Below are positions 1 through 12,615 of a stretch of 64,000 nucleotides of DNA, in pieces; the first letter of the stretch is position 1; every line of letters starts with the position of its first letter. Location of the stretch: NCBI GenBank assembly GCA_009761415.1, contig QUOL01000005.1:1364001-1428000 (forward strand). Direction: 5' to 3'. This DNA is from Sarcomyxa edulis (lineage: Eukaryota > Basidiomycota > Agaricomycetes > Agaricales > Mycenaceae). The notes beneath the pieces were generated by a model, which was not told the origin of the DNA, did not search any database, and worked only from the letters and a program-made list of their open reading frames with translations. The translations under genes and the position numbers were made by a program.

Positions 1-711
1 GGTTCAGCAGCTATGGCTTCCACGACGTGATTTGCACTCTCAAACGTACAGGCCAGCAAAGCGACATGGATAAAATGATGCCAGTGATGGGGCCACATTG
101 CCTCCGGTACGGGAAGGTCACTTACTTGATGGGGTATCAGAACTGTACTACTTTTGCACTACATATCTACACCAACATTCCACCCTTCTTAACACCCTTG
201 CTAGTATCTCCACTAGCCCTTGCTGCTCCCCTTGGAGCTAGAGCACACGAGAATGTATTCTGTTTGATGTCTCTGTTACGGAGGACTTCAAATTCGGAAG
301 TTCTCGAAATAAACGTCGGCTACGCGCTTACCTTTTAGTCGCTGGCTAGCCTCATGTCCCCGAAGCGAGCTCCTTCTTTCTGCTTTCTTCCACTTGGACG
401 ACCAGTATAGTGAGAGATTTGCCTTTCCTTGGTGTCGCTGTCAACCGTTGCGCACTCCCCCACCTAATAATTAGAAGTTATCCAGCTCCATCTCATTCGT
501 CTTCTTCGTTCAGATCTGTACCTGGTGAGTCTTTCCAAGACTCTCTTATCGCAAAATTCACCTTGAATGATGGTCTGTTCAGCTTCCAACTGTCACTATA
601 TTTTTACTGTTTCTCAAAGGATCTCACTGCATGCACCGGAAAGTTTTCGTTCAAAACCAGCGTCACTCTAAATTTCGATTTACTACCTACCCAGTCGTCT
701 AATATCCAACT
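1..711. other. Left-edge non-coding stretch
   Basis: I see no recognisable gene here. Open frames on the plus strand (for example 27-338 and 410-823) have no family resemblance and look like chance frames. The last 300 bases before 712 are pyrimidine-rich, as expected of the promoter or 5' leader of the gene that starts at 712. Confidence 0.4.
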
Positions 712-2674
712 ATGCTCATTCGCCTCATCCCACCAGTGCCAGAGCCGGCCATTCTCTTCTCTATATCATTCCCGAACCTCCCTGCTAGTGTCGAGCTTCC
801 ATTCTCCTGGCGTTACCAGATAGATCGTCTCGCCGCCCACGACCTCGAGCTACCGGTCGACATTCATGCATTGGACAAGGCTGCTGGTATTCCGACTCTT
901 ATCGATGAGGTCTCCTTCCATATCTCCTCTGCGACTGTCACTTGTCGCTTTCTAGATGGCTCGAGAGAGGAATGGCCTCTTCTAAGCACTGCATGTATGG
1001 CAGCGTTGCAACGCGTTATGGACGATGTCAACGAGTCTGGCTTAGTATCCGAAAGGGAACGCCGAAAGGATCAGGATCAGCCACGGATTGCTGAAGAGGC
1101 AGCACTGCCTGTTCCCGTTTCTACCCCCGTCAAAACCAGTAGACATAAGAAGCAGCGATCGTTGCTCATGACTCTCGTCGCGTACGTCTCAAGTGTTTAT
1201 CCCTTTGCATAATGTACATTTACATGAGCCATTTTCGTGATCTAGTTCTCTAGTTCCATCGTCTCCTCGTTGTTCATCTCCCCCGACACCCCCACCTCCA
1301 CCTCCTCCACCCAAAAAGGTACAGCCTCCCCCTCCTTCGTCCAGACTCACTTCTCGTGATCTTCGTCGACGCGCTCGCTCGACCCTAGTAGACACTTTCC
1401 GCTTACATGTCCTCACTGAGCTCTCCCGTCGCATCCCTCCAGGCAGCTACCATACCTGGATACTCCAAAGCATGCTACGACGCGCATCCGAACACATGTC
1501 TTACTTGGTATATCAGGCCGGTGGTCGTATACCCAACATCACCCATGCGTCATCACGGTCCCAAGTCGATCCCTCCACCCAGATACCTCCGTCCCCGTTC
1601 TATGACGAAGATGATGGCTCCGAGGACAGTACAGACACTGACGGATCCTCCCTTCACACACCCACATCTTCCACGTTCGGTCACGTCGCTCCTGCTACTA
1701 CCCCACCTCACGTTCATTTCCAGCAAGAACATGAGAAACATGAACACGTCGTCCATTTCCCTAATCCGCATCCAAATACAAACTCTTCTCGTCCATTACA
1801 GACTTTGTCTCCGGAACATCTAGCGGAATATACAGAATACTCTGCAATGGCTCATCGTCTTCGACAATCGCTCCTCTTAGCAAATGCAGAAACGACGAGC
1901 CGCGCCAACGAGATCAAGCAGGTCGAGGCTATCATCGAGATCAAGAGTCGCAGACGGGCATGGCTCAATAAGAGTCTATTCGGCGGTGTTCGGGGTAATA
2001 GGGATGTCGGCATGGCGATGCCATTCCAGCCTTCCATGCTTGGACGTCATAGCTGGTCATGCGAGGATTACGAGCTCCAGCAGGCTGCTGCACTCGTGAA
2101 CGAGTTCCAGAAGATGAAGGTTGGCAGATCGGAGATTGGGGAAGCTCAGTTGTTCCCGGTCAGTGAAGAGGAGGACGATGAAGAGGAAGAGGACGTGACG
2201 TCGATCGTACGAGAGCTCGAGTTGGATTTCGAGGTCGATCTAGAGGGGGGGCTGATATGTGGGGAGGACGGCCGGGATTTCACCATCGATAGACCTCAAG
2301 TTCCGAGAGTGAGGACGAAGAGTATACATTCGAATCGGCTCGATTCGTTAGAATGTGGGCTCATCTCTCCGCCACGGCCGAATTTCCCTCCATCGTCGAT
2401 CTTATGTCAGCCACTCACGCAATCTCTTCCACCTGTTTACTCGGATATCGAGGTTGGCATGGGGATTACCGGACATGGTCATCACAAGTACGGAGGATAC
2501 GCAGAGGAGGAATTCACGCTCGCGATGGACCTACCATTAAGTGTGAGAGCACAGGATCGCGATGTGTTCCAGACGAAAAGGGGATCCAGAGATCGGGGAA
2601 GGGAACGGGAGCAACACGGCCGCGACCAGGCATACATTCCAGAGGATTATGGAATTAGCGCAGAGTGTCGCTAG
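712..2674 (+). CDS. Unrecognised proline-rich protein, 632 aa, two exons
   Basis: Two exons, 712-1181 and 1246-2674, join across a 64-bp GT-AG intron and keep one frame, giving about 632 residues. The N-terminal 150 residues are a compact segment rich in hydrophobic positions. A low-complexity linker with a run of eight prolines (about 1285-1310) follows. The C-terminal two thirds hold a helical stretch (around 1840-2110, pattern of Leu/Ala and charged residues), an acidic tract around residues 465-475 and a charged tail. I do not recognise a family; the N-terminal segment is probably the conserved part and the rest disordered. Start at 712 is the first ATG of the open frame; an alternative start further in cannot be excluded. 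A poly-T run follows the stop codon. Confidence 0.6.
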
Positions 2675-3952
2675 AGTTTTTTTTTTACATTCTAGACTCG
2701 TTCTTAGATTCGACTTTTCGGCCTTTTGAACAACTGCATCATCACTCGTCTTGGACCCATTCGTCGCATTTTCCACCAACTAACAGATCAACCTTCAAAA
2801 CAACCTTCAAAACCTAAACTCCAATAATCCCATGGCAATTCACGTTTCATGCATGTTTCACGCAATTTATTTGAACATCTTTCTCCACTGATGACCACCG
2901 ATTCAAAAAAATTGACATTCTTTCCTCCATGTACATTTTATATACGCAACTTTTCAGCACCAACCGATACCCCCCCTCCGCGCATTGGGCAATCTCACTG
3001 GACTTTCGGTTTTTTTACTTTTCTTAATATCGTCTACAGTACATATTCTTAATCCTATTATTCATTCTGCATATCAGGTCAGTTTCTTTATATCTTTTCT
3101 CTCATCTTCGACTCTTTCTTTCGGTGCCCTCGTTGGTTGTATTACCTATTTGGAACAGTCTTATGTCAAGCTCCCTCTGTGAGATCATTGCGGCGCTTGT
3201 TGTCCGACCACTGCTAAGAAAGTAATCGTCTGGGTTGTATCCTGTCAATTGGTGATGTAATTTGGTCTTTTAGAGAGTCGATGAGTGTACGAATAGATAA
3301 TATACTTTTTTCTGTGAGTTTGTGAGATGCATGATTGCAGTAAGCCGTTTGCAGATCAGCACAAAGACAGAACTGCATCACTAAATGACAGGATACAGCC
3401 CAGACGATTACTCTATTGACATGGCCAAAATGGCTCAATGGAAATGTTATCTGACGATAGAGAACCGAACTCCAGACCCGTTCACATGCTGCAGCATGGC
3501 TCATAAGGCAGAGTTTCGACGCTTCACTAGGGATAATGTTTTGCCTCCGTCTCTTTTTTTATCTTCTTTGCTCCCGTCAACGTATCGTCAACGTGCACTT
3601 CGGATGCTGCAGGACAGCAAAGACAAATATAAGTTGGACGAGTCGATAGGTATGCCACGGTACGAATATTCAACTTGCGTCCTACGTCTAGACAGGTATT
3701 TCTCCACCCACTTATGATCAATTATCACTTATTCCTAACTGTATCTAGAACTAAGTAAATCCAATTGTAGCCGTTCTACTCCTACTAGACACTGAGAGTC
3801 CTCCGGATATCTAGATCCTATATATACTCTAGTCCATCTCAACCAACTCCGAGCGGAGCGTGTTCCTACAGTACTCAGAGGTACGTGTCAACTTCAGAGA
3901 ACCCCTCCTTATAAGTTGGCGATGCTTACGCGATTTACAGATCGTACACGAC
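2675..3952. other. Intergenic region
   Basis: A T-rich stretch directly after the upstream stop codon is compatible with a 3' UTR. I find no gene in the rest. Short open frames around 3385-3717 lack any coding signature. A probable leader intron of the next gene runs from about 3881 to 3940 (GTACGT donor, TTTACAG acceptor). Confidence 0.4.
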
Positions 3953-4354
3953 ATGCAGGAGCCTATCATAGCACCGTGGGGTCTGAGCATCAGCGAAGCC
4001 GACTTTGAGAAGCTCAAAGCCGGTTTCCAACCACAGGATCAGGATGATAAATGGTACATCTATGCCACGGAGAAGAGGCAGAGTGGCGCTATCTATATCC
4101 ACATTGCTCGAAGCGCGACGGGCAGGGAATTCTACGTACTTATTTTGAAGCCAAACGACGGTGACAGAGGCAGCGGTGCAAAGATCGTAACTATCGCCTG
4201 GGAACAGAACAATGGATTTCACGTCTCGGAGGAGGATGCCAAGAAGTTGGTGCTGATCATCGTCGGAGACACTCTGGGGTGCGATTTTGATGCGCTTCCG
4301 GAATATTGGGACAGCTCGAATCTTTATCCTGATGCTCAGCTGGGTGTCAATTGA
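3953..4354 (+). CDS. Small unrecognised protein, 133 aa
   Basis: I chose the ATG at 3953, which opens a 133-residue frame beginning MQEPIIAPWGLSISEADFEK. It lies just after a likely 5' leader intron. The protein is soluble-looking, with no signal peptide or membrane segment. It has a central beta-rich stretch (YIYATEKR, IYIHIARS, EFYVLILKP) and a helical C-terminus. The composition and regular hydrophobic spacing look like a real small domain, but I cannot name the family. The frame is also open upstream to 3860, so a longer N-terminus is possible if the leader intron is not removed. Confidence 0.55.
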   Translation: MQEPIIAPWGLSISEADFEKLKAGFQPQDQDDKWYIYATEKRQSGAIYIHIARSATGREFYVLILKPNDGDRGSGAKIVTIAWEQNNGFHVSEEDAKKLVLIIVGDTLGCDFDALPEYWDSSNLYPDAQLGVN

Positions 4355-4606
4355 ACGAACTTTTGTCTTGTTTTCTGCTTTATGGACCAGTCTGGTAGAT
4401 CAAGTTGTCAAGACACCGCGAGAAGGGGAAGTTGACTGGATTATGATAAATACCGACTACTGATATATACCACCGATCAAATCATGAGTATATAGTAGTA
4501 CATTGCGATTGGAGAGCGAGGACAGGAAATGTGAACCATATAGACCACTAGAAGAAAGGGATAAGAATCGATTCTTTCCATGTAAAAAGTTCGGATGATC
4601 CGACAC

Positions 4607-6879
4607 CTAGAAATCCCCCAGATCGACCTCTATTGAATCGATAACAGAAGTTTCGAACGTCTTGATTTTTGAGGAACTCGGTGTGCCTGATAGCGCCGAA
4701 GGAGGGAGAGGCGTTGAAAGGGGCGGCGTAGATCCAAAATTCGGGGTTCCCGGCCTGCATACCACAGAAAATACAAAAATGGATGGGCCAATGGACAACA
4801 CAATAGAGGAGAGAGAGGAGAGAGGACGAATTAGAGTGTCATTGCAATGCAGATCAGATCGCATGTTGCAGATGCACTCAAGTAGGGCAGATAGAAGGAA
4901 CATATAGAACAAAAAATGAGCACAAACCTTGACGGCGTTGCAGCGTTGAACGTTCTCGGGAGTGTCTTCAGCCTTGCACTAGGATCGTGATTTATGACAC
5001 CACCTGCAGCAGCAATCTTTCGCTCCCTACGTTTCCTCTCCGTCTCTGCGATTTCGGCTTTACGCACGGCTTCAATGTTGGCTTTCCGATTCCGTTCGTT
5101 CACCTTGGCTAGCATGTCCGTATCGCCTTCATCACGGGCGATGTTACCAGAGGCGCTTATTGATTCAGCCAACTCCTTCAACTGCTCGTTGATCAAGGCG
5201 ACCTCGGCATCGTCCTGACGCCGGATGGCTAAGGTCCGAGCTTGAGTGAGACGTGATTTTTCTAGCGTCATCCACCCAGCACTATGCTTATTAGCTTGCA
5301 TTTGGGTTTTACGGAGAAGCATCGCGGATATGTCGCTCTGCATTGCAGTGTGCGACCGTTGATCAGTACCAACGACAAGTAACGAGGGAGGAAAACGCGT
5401 GAACAAACCTCTGTCATCGGTTGCGAGATCAGCTTCGCAAGTTGTGCCTTCTTCTGCTCCAGATGGCGTTTAGACGGGAGCTTCACGTCTTCCATGGTGC
5501 AGACTTTTTCTAACCGTTCGAATTCTTTCTGCGATGACCGTGAGCCAACCACGAGCGGATATTCGAAGAGAATGAAGAGGGGTCACGAACCGGATGAAAT
5601 GGCGAATTGGAGACTTTGTCCATCGAAAACAGTCTTACGGACTTCCCATGTTTCAGTTCGAGTACCTGATTGACAGTCTTGTCGTTTATTTTATAGGGTT
5701 TGACAAATTCCGGGCCAAGATCTTGTAGCGAGAGTCGTGATCCAGGTCAACACGAGACGCGAAGACAGATAGAAAGTTTGCTACGCACTGGATATCTCGC
5801 ATATGCGATACACAGGTTGTCCACTCTCTTGTCCGATGAGGTAGCGTACCCACGCCCCTTCATGACTTTGTCAATAAATTCTCCAAAAGACGCGATAGAA
5901 AGATGCGATAAACCTTTGCAGTAATCCTCGAACCAAGGCGCAAGACAATGCTTGGCAAGAGAATCTCTCGACAGGCGGCATTTGTTAAGATCCTCTACTG
6001 TGATGGGACCGTCGTCCTCATCCAAAGTAGATTTTCCGAGAAGTCCATTGAGTTTCTTATCCTCTCTTTCCTCCTGCTGTTCAAGTTTGCTGATGAGTCC
6101 ATCCTCGTCTTCTTCAGAGGAGATCTCCATATCCATAGGCGAAGATGATCGATCTCGTTTGGGAGAGTTGGCTCGTGTCTATCCAGCGAGGGATTCAATG
6201 ACCGAGTCCACTTGACGAGGACTTGTTACATACCCGTTTCTTGTCGTCCTTGGCTTTCCTACGAGCTTTGAGCTCGTCAAGTTTGCGCGACTTTTCCTTG
6301 GTGGCGCCTCGGACGGCATGTTGCCCTAAACATGCCGTCAGGGTGATTTAGCGTTGTGCACATGAGGAAAAAGGCTTTCACAAATATGGAACACGTACGT
6401 TTCGCGGCTTTTGAGACACTGTCTCCATCGGCGTGATTGTGGCTGTTCTGATTCTGCTCCTTGAGCATTTGATCAACGCTCCGCTTGTCCAATATCCGCT
6501 GCATTTCCTCCAAACGCTGGGCTAGTATATCCTCACGATCGATCTCGGACATCTTCATCAACCTAGATTGCACGACATCAGTCATTGATGAAGTCACTGC
6601 ACATATATCCAAACTAGAAGCTCACCGCTGTCTGTCCGCCTCATTTATATATTTCCCCTCCAAAGGATATGGGTTCGCCTCAGATCCATCTCCATCCTCC
6701 TCGCTTTCTGGGGATTCTGCGTCTGAATCTGTCTCGGCTCTGCGCTTTTTGGAAGTCTTGGACTTGGATGATGATGAAGGTGCTGGTTGTCTTCTTTTGC
6801 GTTTCTTGTGAGCGGCTCCAGCTCCGGCTCCGGCTAGCTCTAAAAGTTCGTCGTCGATATCGCCTCCAGAATCCGACAT
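4607..6879 (-). CDS. RTF1: RTF1, Paf1-complex subunit with Plus-3 domain
   Basis: Nine exons read on the minus strand: 6879-6626, 6562-6399, 6325-6234, 6178-5914, 5857-5789, 5721-5591, 5528-5409, 5337-4928, 4754-4607. All phases agree and give 550 residues. The N-terminus is acidic and Lys/Arg-rich. Next come the RTF1 signature PLEGKYINEADRQR, DREDILAQRLEEMQ and KLDELKARRKAK. The Plus-3 domain (about residues 230-335) includes VEDLNKCRLSRDSLAKHC, WVRYLIGQ, VYRICEIS and LELKHGKSVRLF. A charged coiled-coil region and the terminal motif EVDLGDF follow. In known families RTF1 acts in the nucleus with the Paf1 complex on elongating RNA polymerase II, through the Spt5-binding Plus-3 domain, and promotes H2B ubiquitination. 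The length and intact motifs suggest a functional gene. Confidence 0.93.
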
Positions 6880-7118
6880 GATAGCAGAAGATTTGTAGGA
6901 AGAATAAGAAGGGTTGTTAGTTGGAGGAGAATGGCAAGGGTGCGGGCAGATTCCCAGGCCAAATAGCAGCAAAATAGAAGTACAGCCACACACGTCGACG
7001 TCTCTGCAGTGAGTCTCTCAGCTTGACCGTAGCCTTGCATACATTTAGATATACATCCATCCCCTACAAGCATATATACAATTTCATAGCATCCACCATG
7101 ATGTCTCGACAATCGCGC

Positions 7119-9107
7119 TTACTGTCTAGCAGTTATTTTCTTCTGTAGCTTAGCCTGTCAAGGTGAGAAATGAAACGATGAGCAAAGTAGAATGCACACA
7201 AGAGAAAGGGACACGACTGACATTGACAGCATCCATATAGACATCAGTGACAACCCAGTGCTCTCTCTTCATAGCTTTCCCGTGAATCGCTAAAGCGAGA
7301 TCCTTGGTCATGATACCATCTGCGTCGATGACCTCTACACAAGCCTGTTCGAGATCAAGACAGAAATCGCGCAACGCGTCGTTCTGGTCCAACTTCGCGC
7401 GGTGCAAAAGACCACGAGTCCATGCAAAGATGGAAGCAACAGGGTTAGTTGATGTCTCGTTTCCTTTTTGATATTCGCGATAATGACGGGTTACAGTGCC
7501 TACGAACAAAATTCGAGGTCAGCAAGGTTGTAAGAGTGAGCAAGGAGATTTCTTACCGTGTGCGGCCTCGCTCTCGATGACCTTTCCATCGGGTGTGATC
7601 AGTTCGCTGGTCATCATACCTAAACTTCCGAAACCTTGAGCCAAGATATCACTCTGGACGTCTCCATCGTAGTTCTTTGTTGCCCAAACGAATCCGCCAG
7701 ATGATTTGATGGCTTGGGCTACCATATCGTCGATAAGACGATGTTCGTAGTAGATTCCAGCTTGTTCGAATAGAGACTTGTATTCACTACAACAAAATTA
7801 GAGGTGATAAGATGGACGGTGTATGACCCTTGTCAAGTACGTACGCTTCGTATATGTCTTGGAAGATATCCTTGAAGCGGCCGTCATATTTCTTGAGGAT
7901 GGTGTTCTTTGTGGAGAGGAACTGTCACAAGAGAATATATCTCAGGTCCCAACTTATCGCTCAAGGTCTAGAACAAACATACCAAAGGCATCTTCTTCGC
8001 CAAAGCCATCTTGAACGACGAGTGCGCAAATCCTGTTATCGACTACAGTCCGGTAAGCACACACGCTGCTAGAAAGGCACGAATAAATATGGCCTTACCT
8101 CGTCCGTGTTGTACATTGACAGAGCCACACCTGGACCTTTGAAGTTATACACTTCCAAAGTCGTCTTTTCCGAACCGTCACTGGGAATATATACCATCTG
8201 AAGCTTTCCGGGACCGGGGGCAATGAAATCCGTTGATCGATACTATTCAGGGAGAAAGCATATGTAAGAGCGCTCTGACACTAACACGAAAAAGCAAATA
8301 ATCAAACCTGATCACCAAACGCGTGTCTTCCAATAACGATGGGCTTCACCCATCCAGGTATTGGCTTGGGGATCCGCGACAGAATAATGGGTTCACGGAA
8401 AACAGTACCTCCAAGGATGTTTCGGATCTATAAGTCACAAGGAGGTCCATAAATTGAGTTGGTCCGTCGAAGAGAACAAATTGCTGCACTCACAGTTCCA
8501 TTCGGACTCCTCCACATCTCTTTGAGCTTAAACTCCTGCACACGCGCTTCGTCAGGCGTGATAGTCGCGCATTTGATTCCAACGTTATATTTAAGAATAG
8601 CGTTGGCAGCGTCGACGGTGATTTGATCGTTTGTCTGTTAATCAATGGTTTGGGTGTTAGTTAAGATTGTCGTATAATGCATAAGAAACACATATACGTA
8701 CTTTATCCCGGTATTCCAATCCTAGATCGTAATACTTGATGTCGAGTTGCAGGTAAGGAAGGATGAGCTGTAGGGTACGTGCTCATCAGTTTTGACTCCG
8801 AATGTTTGAACGAGGTAAACGCACCTCCTCTCTGATTTTCTTCCAGATAATCCTAGTCATCTCATCTCCATCCAACTCGACAATGGGATTAGCGACAACG
8901 ATTTTCTTCGCAGCATCGCTTTCTATAATAACCCGAAGATCGCGTGTAAGTCCTCTGCGGATGTAAGAACGAAGTCTCTCCTAGTAAGGACTCACGCAAC
9001 CTAAGACTACTCGCGAATCCTCTTTGTGGTCCCAACGCAGTCCAGCATGGACGAACAGCTCGACTGGACAAAACTCGCAAGTTGCGAGACGGTATAGCCC
9101 ACATCAT
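7119..9107 (-). CDS. NADP-dependent isocitrate dehydrogenase, mitochondrial type
   Basis: Eleven exons (9107-8996, 8922-8825, 8767-8702, 8634-8494, 8427-8308, 8242-8099, 8042-7983, 7921-7845, 7786-7557, 7499-7222, 7154-7119) give 453 residues in frame. The first exon encodes an Arg/Ser-rich, acid-free leader (about 40 residues) typical of mitochondrial import. The mature enzyme begins near [19 protein letters not shown]. Other family segments are [55 protein letters not shown] and [16 protein letters not shown]. The enzyme converts isocitrate and NADP+ to 2-oxoglutarate, CO2 and NADPH with Mg2+ or Mn2+. Two in-phase ATGs open the reading frame; I used the first. A cytosolic form from an internal start is possible but not shown. 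Confidence 0.95.
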
Positions 9108-9460
9108 CGTAGGAGGTCGTAGGTCGGTCGAAAGTGCGATAGATCAAATTCGGTGATTTGACTCAGATTTCGGGATTCCTGGAAGGATAATCACCTTTCG
9201 CGTGCCCGGAACAGGAAGGCAAACTTCGAGTTCGTCCTCTGTTGGTGGGCAATCGTCTCTATGATAGTGAGAGAAGAGAGAAGGCTCAGGGTGAGCTGGC
9301 AGGACGAAGTTGAGCGTCACACGGTTGCAAGCAGTCAGCAGACCGAGTATGTGCCGAAGGATAGATATACATGTTCACAGAGAGACGGTCTAGATAGGTT
9401 GCCTCTTCTACAGTCTAAATAAATACTGAACACCATGGCCCATGAGGGGAAGCACTCGGA
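9108..9460. other. Promoter region of the IDH gene / downstream of the antiporter
   Basis: Short intergenic gap between two minus-strand genes. No further coding signal was seen. It should contain the promoter of the isocitrate dehydrogenase and the 3' UTR of the antiporter. Confidence 0.4.
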
Positions 9461-11014
9461 TCAAGATCGTTGCCTACCCCCTTCAGTCTTTCTTGAACCC
9501 TTGCCACCACCTTGTAGAAGCCATCCCACACCAACCGCACCCCCAACTGTAGTCACCAAAACTGCCCAAATAACCACAGCAAAAGCCTCCGATGTCGAGT
9601 TATTGGTACCGCCGTCGCCAGCAAGCAACGGTCTGGCGATTTGCGCGACGATGAGAGCGATCTCGCCACGGGCGACCATCGCTAGACCCAGAAGGAGAGC
9701 TGAACGGGGTCTGTTGAGTTCCATGGAGGATTCTCCCTCTGGAGGTGGGGGTGGAGGTGGAGGCGGAGAGGGCTCTAAAGCGTTATTATCGTCCTGTACA
9801 ACTGCATCCTGACTCTCCGCTTGATTCTTCGGACTCCTGCTGATGCCAAACCACGTATGCCCTGCATCTGGCCAGACTATTATCCATAGCCCAACGAGAG
9901 CTTTGGCTAAGATCATAAGCAATGAGTATAGCAGACCTCTCCATACGACTGTCTGAGACCCGTTCACAGAACCGAGAGAACGAATGGGGAGAGCGGTTCC
10001 AATGGATGCGAAGAATATTGGTGAGAGAATTGTTTGGAGGGCTGGAAGGATGTAGAATGTGAATGACGCGTGTGGCGTGCTTTCATGTGGAACGACCGTC
10101 GGGGAATCGTTCGTATTGATACCAGCCGAAGGTGAAGCCTGTGACTCGACTTGAAAGACGTATGCGAGGAACGCACCAGCGAGGTACGCGCCGAACAGCT
10201 CGCTCGTCCCGGCATATTGTGTGCCAGCAACGAATCCTGATAGAACGGCTACTATCGCGAAAAGCTGAATACGTGCGGAATATATTGTAGACCCCCACTT
10301 CATCGGAAGGACATTGTTTACGATCCTATTGCTGGCAAAAGCAAGTATGGGAGTGCCGAATGCAAATCCAAAGGAGACAAAGACCGGTCTGACTATAATT
10401 TGCCAGGGAATTGAGCTTTCGACGCCCTCGGTCACGGAGAATTCCGAGATGATGGCAGCTATCACTAGACCCACGATATCATCCAAGAGGGCAGCACTCA
10501 TGAGCACTGCACCAGTCCTTGTCTGTTTCGTTTTTGGGTCGAGTAGAGCTAGAGTTGTGCCTAGGGAGGTGGAGCACAGTGCAGCACCGGCCGCGAATGC
10601 TTGCAACACCGAATACCCATATCCGAAATGCAACAGCAAGAGTGAAAAGGCAATCGGGAGTGATATTCCTGATAGCGCAACTATCACAGAAAGGATGATG
10701 TTATTGAACAACAGAGTGATGTTGGTAGAAAGACCTGCATCGAAGACGAGCAGAATAAGACCAATATATCCTAGAGAAATGAATGTGGACTGTATGGATT
10801 CGGATAGAAGGTTGGCGACTTGAGGTCCAAATATGATTCCGACGACGAGAGGTCCAAGTAGTCCGGCATTGACGAGTTGCGTGAAGAGAGCATCTGCGAG
10901 GTTAACGAGATATAGAGATGCAGACAAGGTGAGAAGACGAGGTAAATCGGGAGATTCGTATGCAACGGGCGTCGTTGTCATGTCTCCATCGACTTTTGTA
11001 TACAGATCACTCAA
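9461..11014 (-). CDS. Na+/H+ antiporter-type membrane exchanger, single exon
   Basis: One uninterrupted frame of 517 residues, unusual among the intron-rich neighbours. I see ten or more hydrophobic membrane segments. The N-terminal core has GPLVVGIIFGP and LLVFDAGLSTN, as in cation:proton antiporter (CPA2/Kef-type Na_H_Exchanger) proteins, followed by SLGTTLALL and LMSAALLDDIVGLV with a paired Asp in mid-membrane. A cytosolic insert with a run of eleven prolines (near 9744-9777) and the segment MVARGEIALIVAQIARPLL come near the C-terminus. A second ATG at residue 12 is an equally good start. The family exchanges Na+ or K+ for protons at the plasma or vacuolar membrane. The gene is divergent from the Hikeshi homologue with about 285 bp between the start codons. 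Confidence 0.85.
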   Translation of the reverse strand: MSDLYTKVDGDMTTTPVAYESPDLPRLLTLSASLYLVNLADALFTQLVNAGLLGPLVVGIIFGPQVANLLSESIQSTFISLGYIGLILLVFDAGLSTNITLLFNNIILSVIVALSGISLPIAFSLLLLHFGYGYSVLQAFAAGAALCSTSLGTTLALLDPKTKQTRTGAVLMSAALLDDIVGLVIAAIISEFSVTEGVESSIPWQIIVRPVFVSFGFAFGTPILAFASNRIVNNVLPMKWGSTIYSARIQLFAIVAVLSGFVAGTQYAGTSELFGAYLAGAFLAYVFQVESQASPSAGINTNDSPTVVPHESTPHASFTFYILPALQTILSPIFFASIGTALPIRSLGSVNGSQTVVWRGLLYSLLMILAKALVGLWIIVWPDAGHTWFGISRSPKNQAESQDAVVQDDNNALEPSPPPPPPPPPEGESSMELNRPRSALLLGLAMVARGEIALIVAQIARPLLAGDGGTNNSTSEAFAVVIWAVLVTTVGGAVGVGWLLQGGGKGSRKTEGGRQRS

Positions 11015-11299
11015 TAACTTGGTCTAAGCATGGTCAGATCGTCGTGGAAAGAGACAAGATGATCGTGAGTCGGTCGAAGCCACAGAAGCATGGAATTTCA
11101 AATTTCAGAAGCTGCAGACCAACAAGCCCAACTTTGCAGCTCTTTTTGGACTGTCTCCGGAACTTTCCAAGAACTTTCTACACAGATCCACATTCGACCA
11201 GAACTACACTGGATACGCGTAAAGCAGGCCTTTTCAAGGCAAGCTGAAGTCAAACGCGCTCGTCTGACCGACTTAGAAGCTCAGACCCCTCTGCCGACC

Positions 11300-12015
11300 A
11301 TGTTTGGCTGCTGTGTTGCGGGACGTCTCCTACAGACAAATCTACAACAAGTAGACGAGACCCATGCGTTGATTGAACTCCCCGCAGCCAGCAGCATAAA
11401 TCATATATGCGTGTTTCTGCTGGGAACAGGTCCGTTGGATTGCTCTCATCATCTTCGTCTTACTCAAAATGTTACCTGTAGTGGCTTTTCCCGCCGGATA
11501 CGGTGCCACTGTTCATCTGTATTGGCCAGGAAAAGGTTTCCAACTGTTAGGAATGTACGTCATACATACATCTCTCTCACATTGCACGAGTGACCCTTAT
11601 ACCTAGGCTTTCAAATGACAAGCCTTCCGCGATATTCCGTCTCCGGGGAACGTTCAACTCAAATGCTCCTACTCCTACCCAACAAAGCGCTTTCACGTCC
11701 ACGTCCTCAGAGATGAATGCCTCTGCTGCCACAGATGTTACTGCAGTCCTGGGATTCTCTATGGAGCCCCTTGTACAGATAGAACCCCAGATTTCTGCGT
11801 TGGCTTCTGCGCTTGTCAAGCCAACGCCAGCTGCTAATCCTACCCTTCTTGCGGAAAAGATTGTTACGAATCTATTCCATTACATATCGAGTTTCCTTGG
11901 GGGGCAGGTTACTCAAGAAGTTACGGTTCCGATGACGATCATTGTGAAATGGTATGAAGGTTTTTTGGCAAAGGTGCGGGCTGGAGGAACTGGGTTCTTG
12001 GAGAGATCGGAATGA
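11300..12015 (+). CDS. Hikeshi/OPI10 family nuclear import carrier
   Basis: Three exons (11300-11429, 11482-11554, 11607-12015) give 203 residues, the usual size. The start MFGCCVAGR is the family's conserved N-terminus. It is followed by [45 protein letters not shown] and the C-terminal helical domain with [15 protein letters not shown]. Known members (human Hikeshi/C11orf73, yeast Opi10) are small two-domain proteins; human Hikeshi carries Hsp70 into the nucleus during heat stress, and yeast Opi10 affects inositol metabolism. A Ser/Thr/Ala-rich insert in the third exon (about residues 85-115) separates the two domains. Confidence 0.9.
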
Positions 12016-12615
12016 CCCTCTCGTATCTAATGGACTATGTGGAGTCTTTCACAAAATGTACATTTTCAATGGGCAAGCTATATTCCATTCCTTTCCAGAT
12101 TATCAATCTGTTTTGACGCGACATCACAGCTATAAATCCCACAGACCTTGCATAATTGTATCAATGACTCGATGACCTAGTCCCTTCACCGCTTGGAAAT
12201 CACTATCTACAGGCGACTGGGCAATATCTTCTCTGGCAAGGCAGTTACCTCGACGCCCCTGTGCCACTAGTTTCCGTGTTCGTGCCACGATGAGCAACCC
12301 CATGTCTCCTCCAAATTTTGACACAGCACGTGAGCCACGAACAATGTCTTGATTAGAAGGTTTTCTCGAATGACTGATTGTCGGAATCCATGCAGAGTAT
12401 TCAGTTGAGTGGAGGATCACGACGCTCACTCATCCCCGTCACGGCCTGTCAGTAATCGCATCGGAAGCGCGAAGCTGGATGAGGCGCGACTAAACTTCGT
12501 CCTGGTCAGCGATGACACACGAACGAGATCATATTGCATTGCTATCAGCATAACTACAAGTCCACCAAAGCAAAAGACATCACGTTTCCGAGACCACCAG
12601 TAGACAACTCATTCC
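12016..12615. other. Convergent intergenic region
   Basis: Lies between the ends of the Hikeshi gene and the minus-strand P450. No coding or RNA gene was recognised. Confidence 0.4.

Noticed and set aside
9435..9812. Plus-strand frame ending in a glycine run
   Set aside because: It is the antisense shadow of the proline-rich loop in the antiporter.
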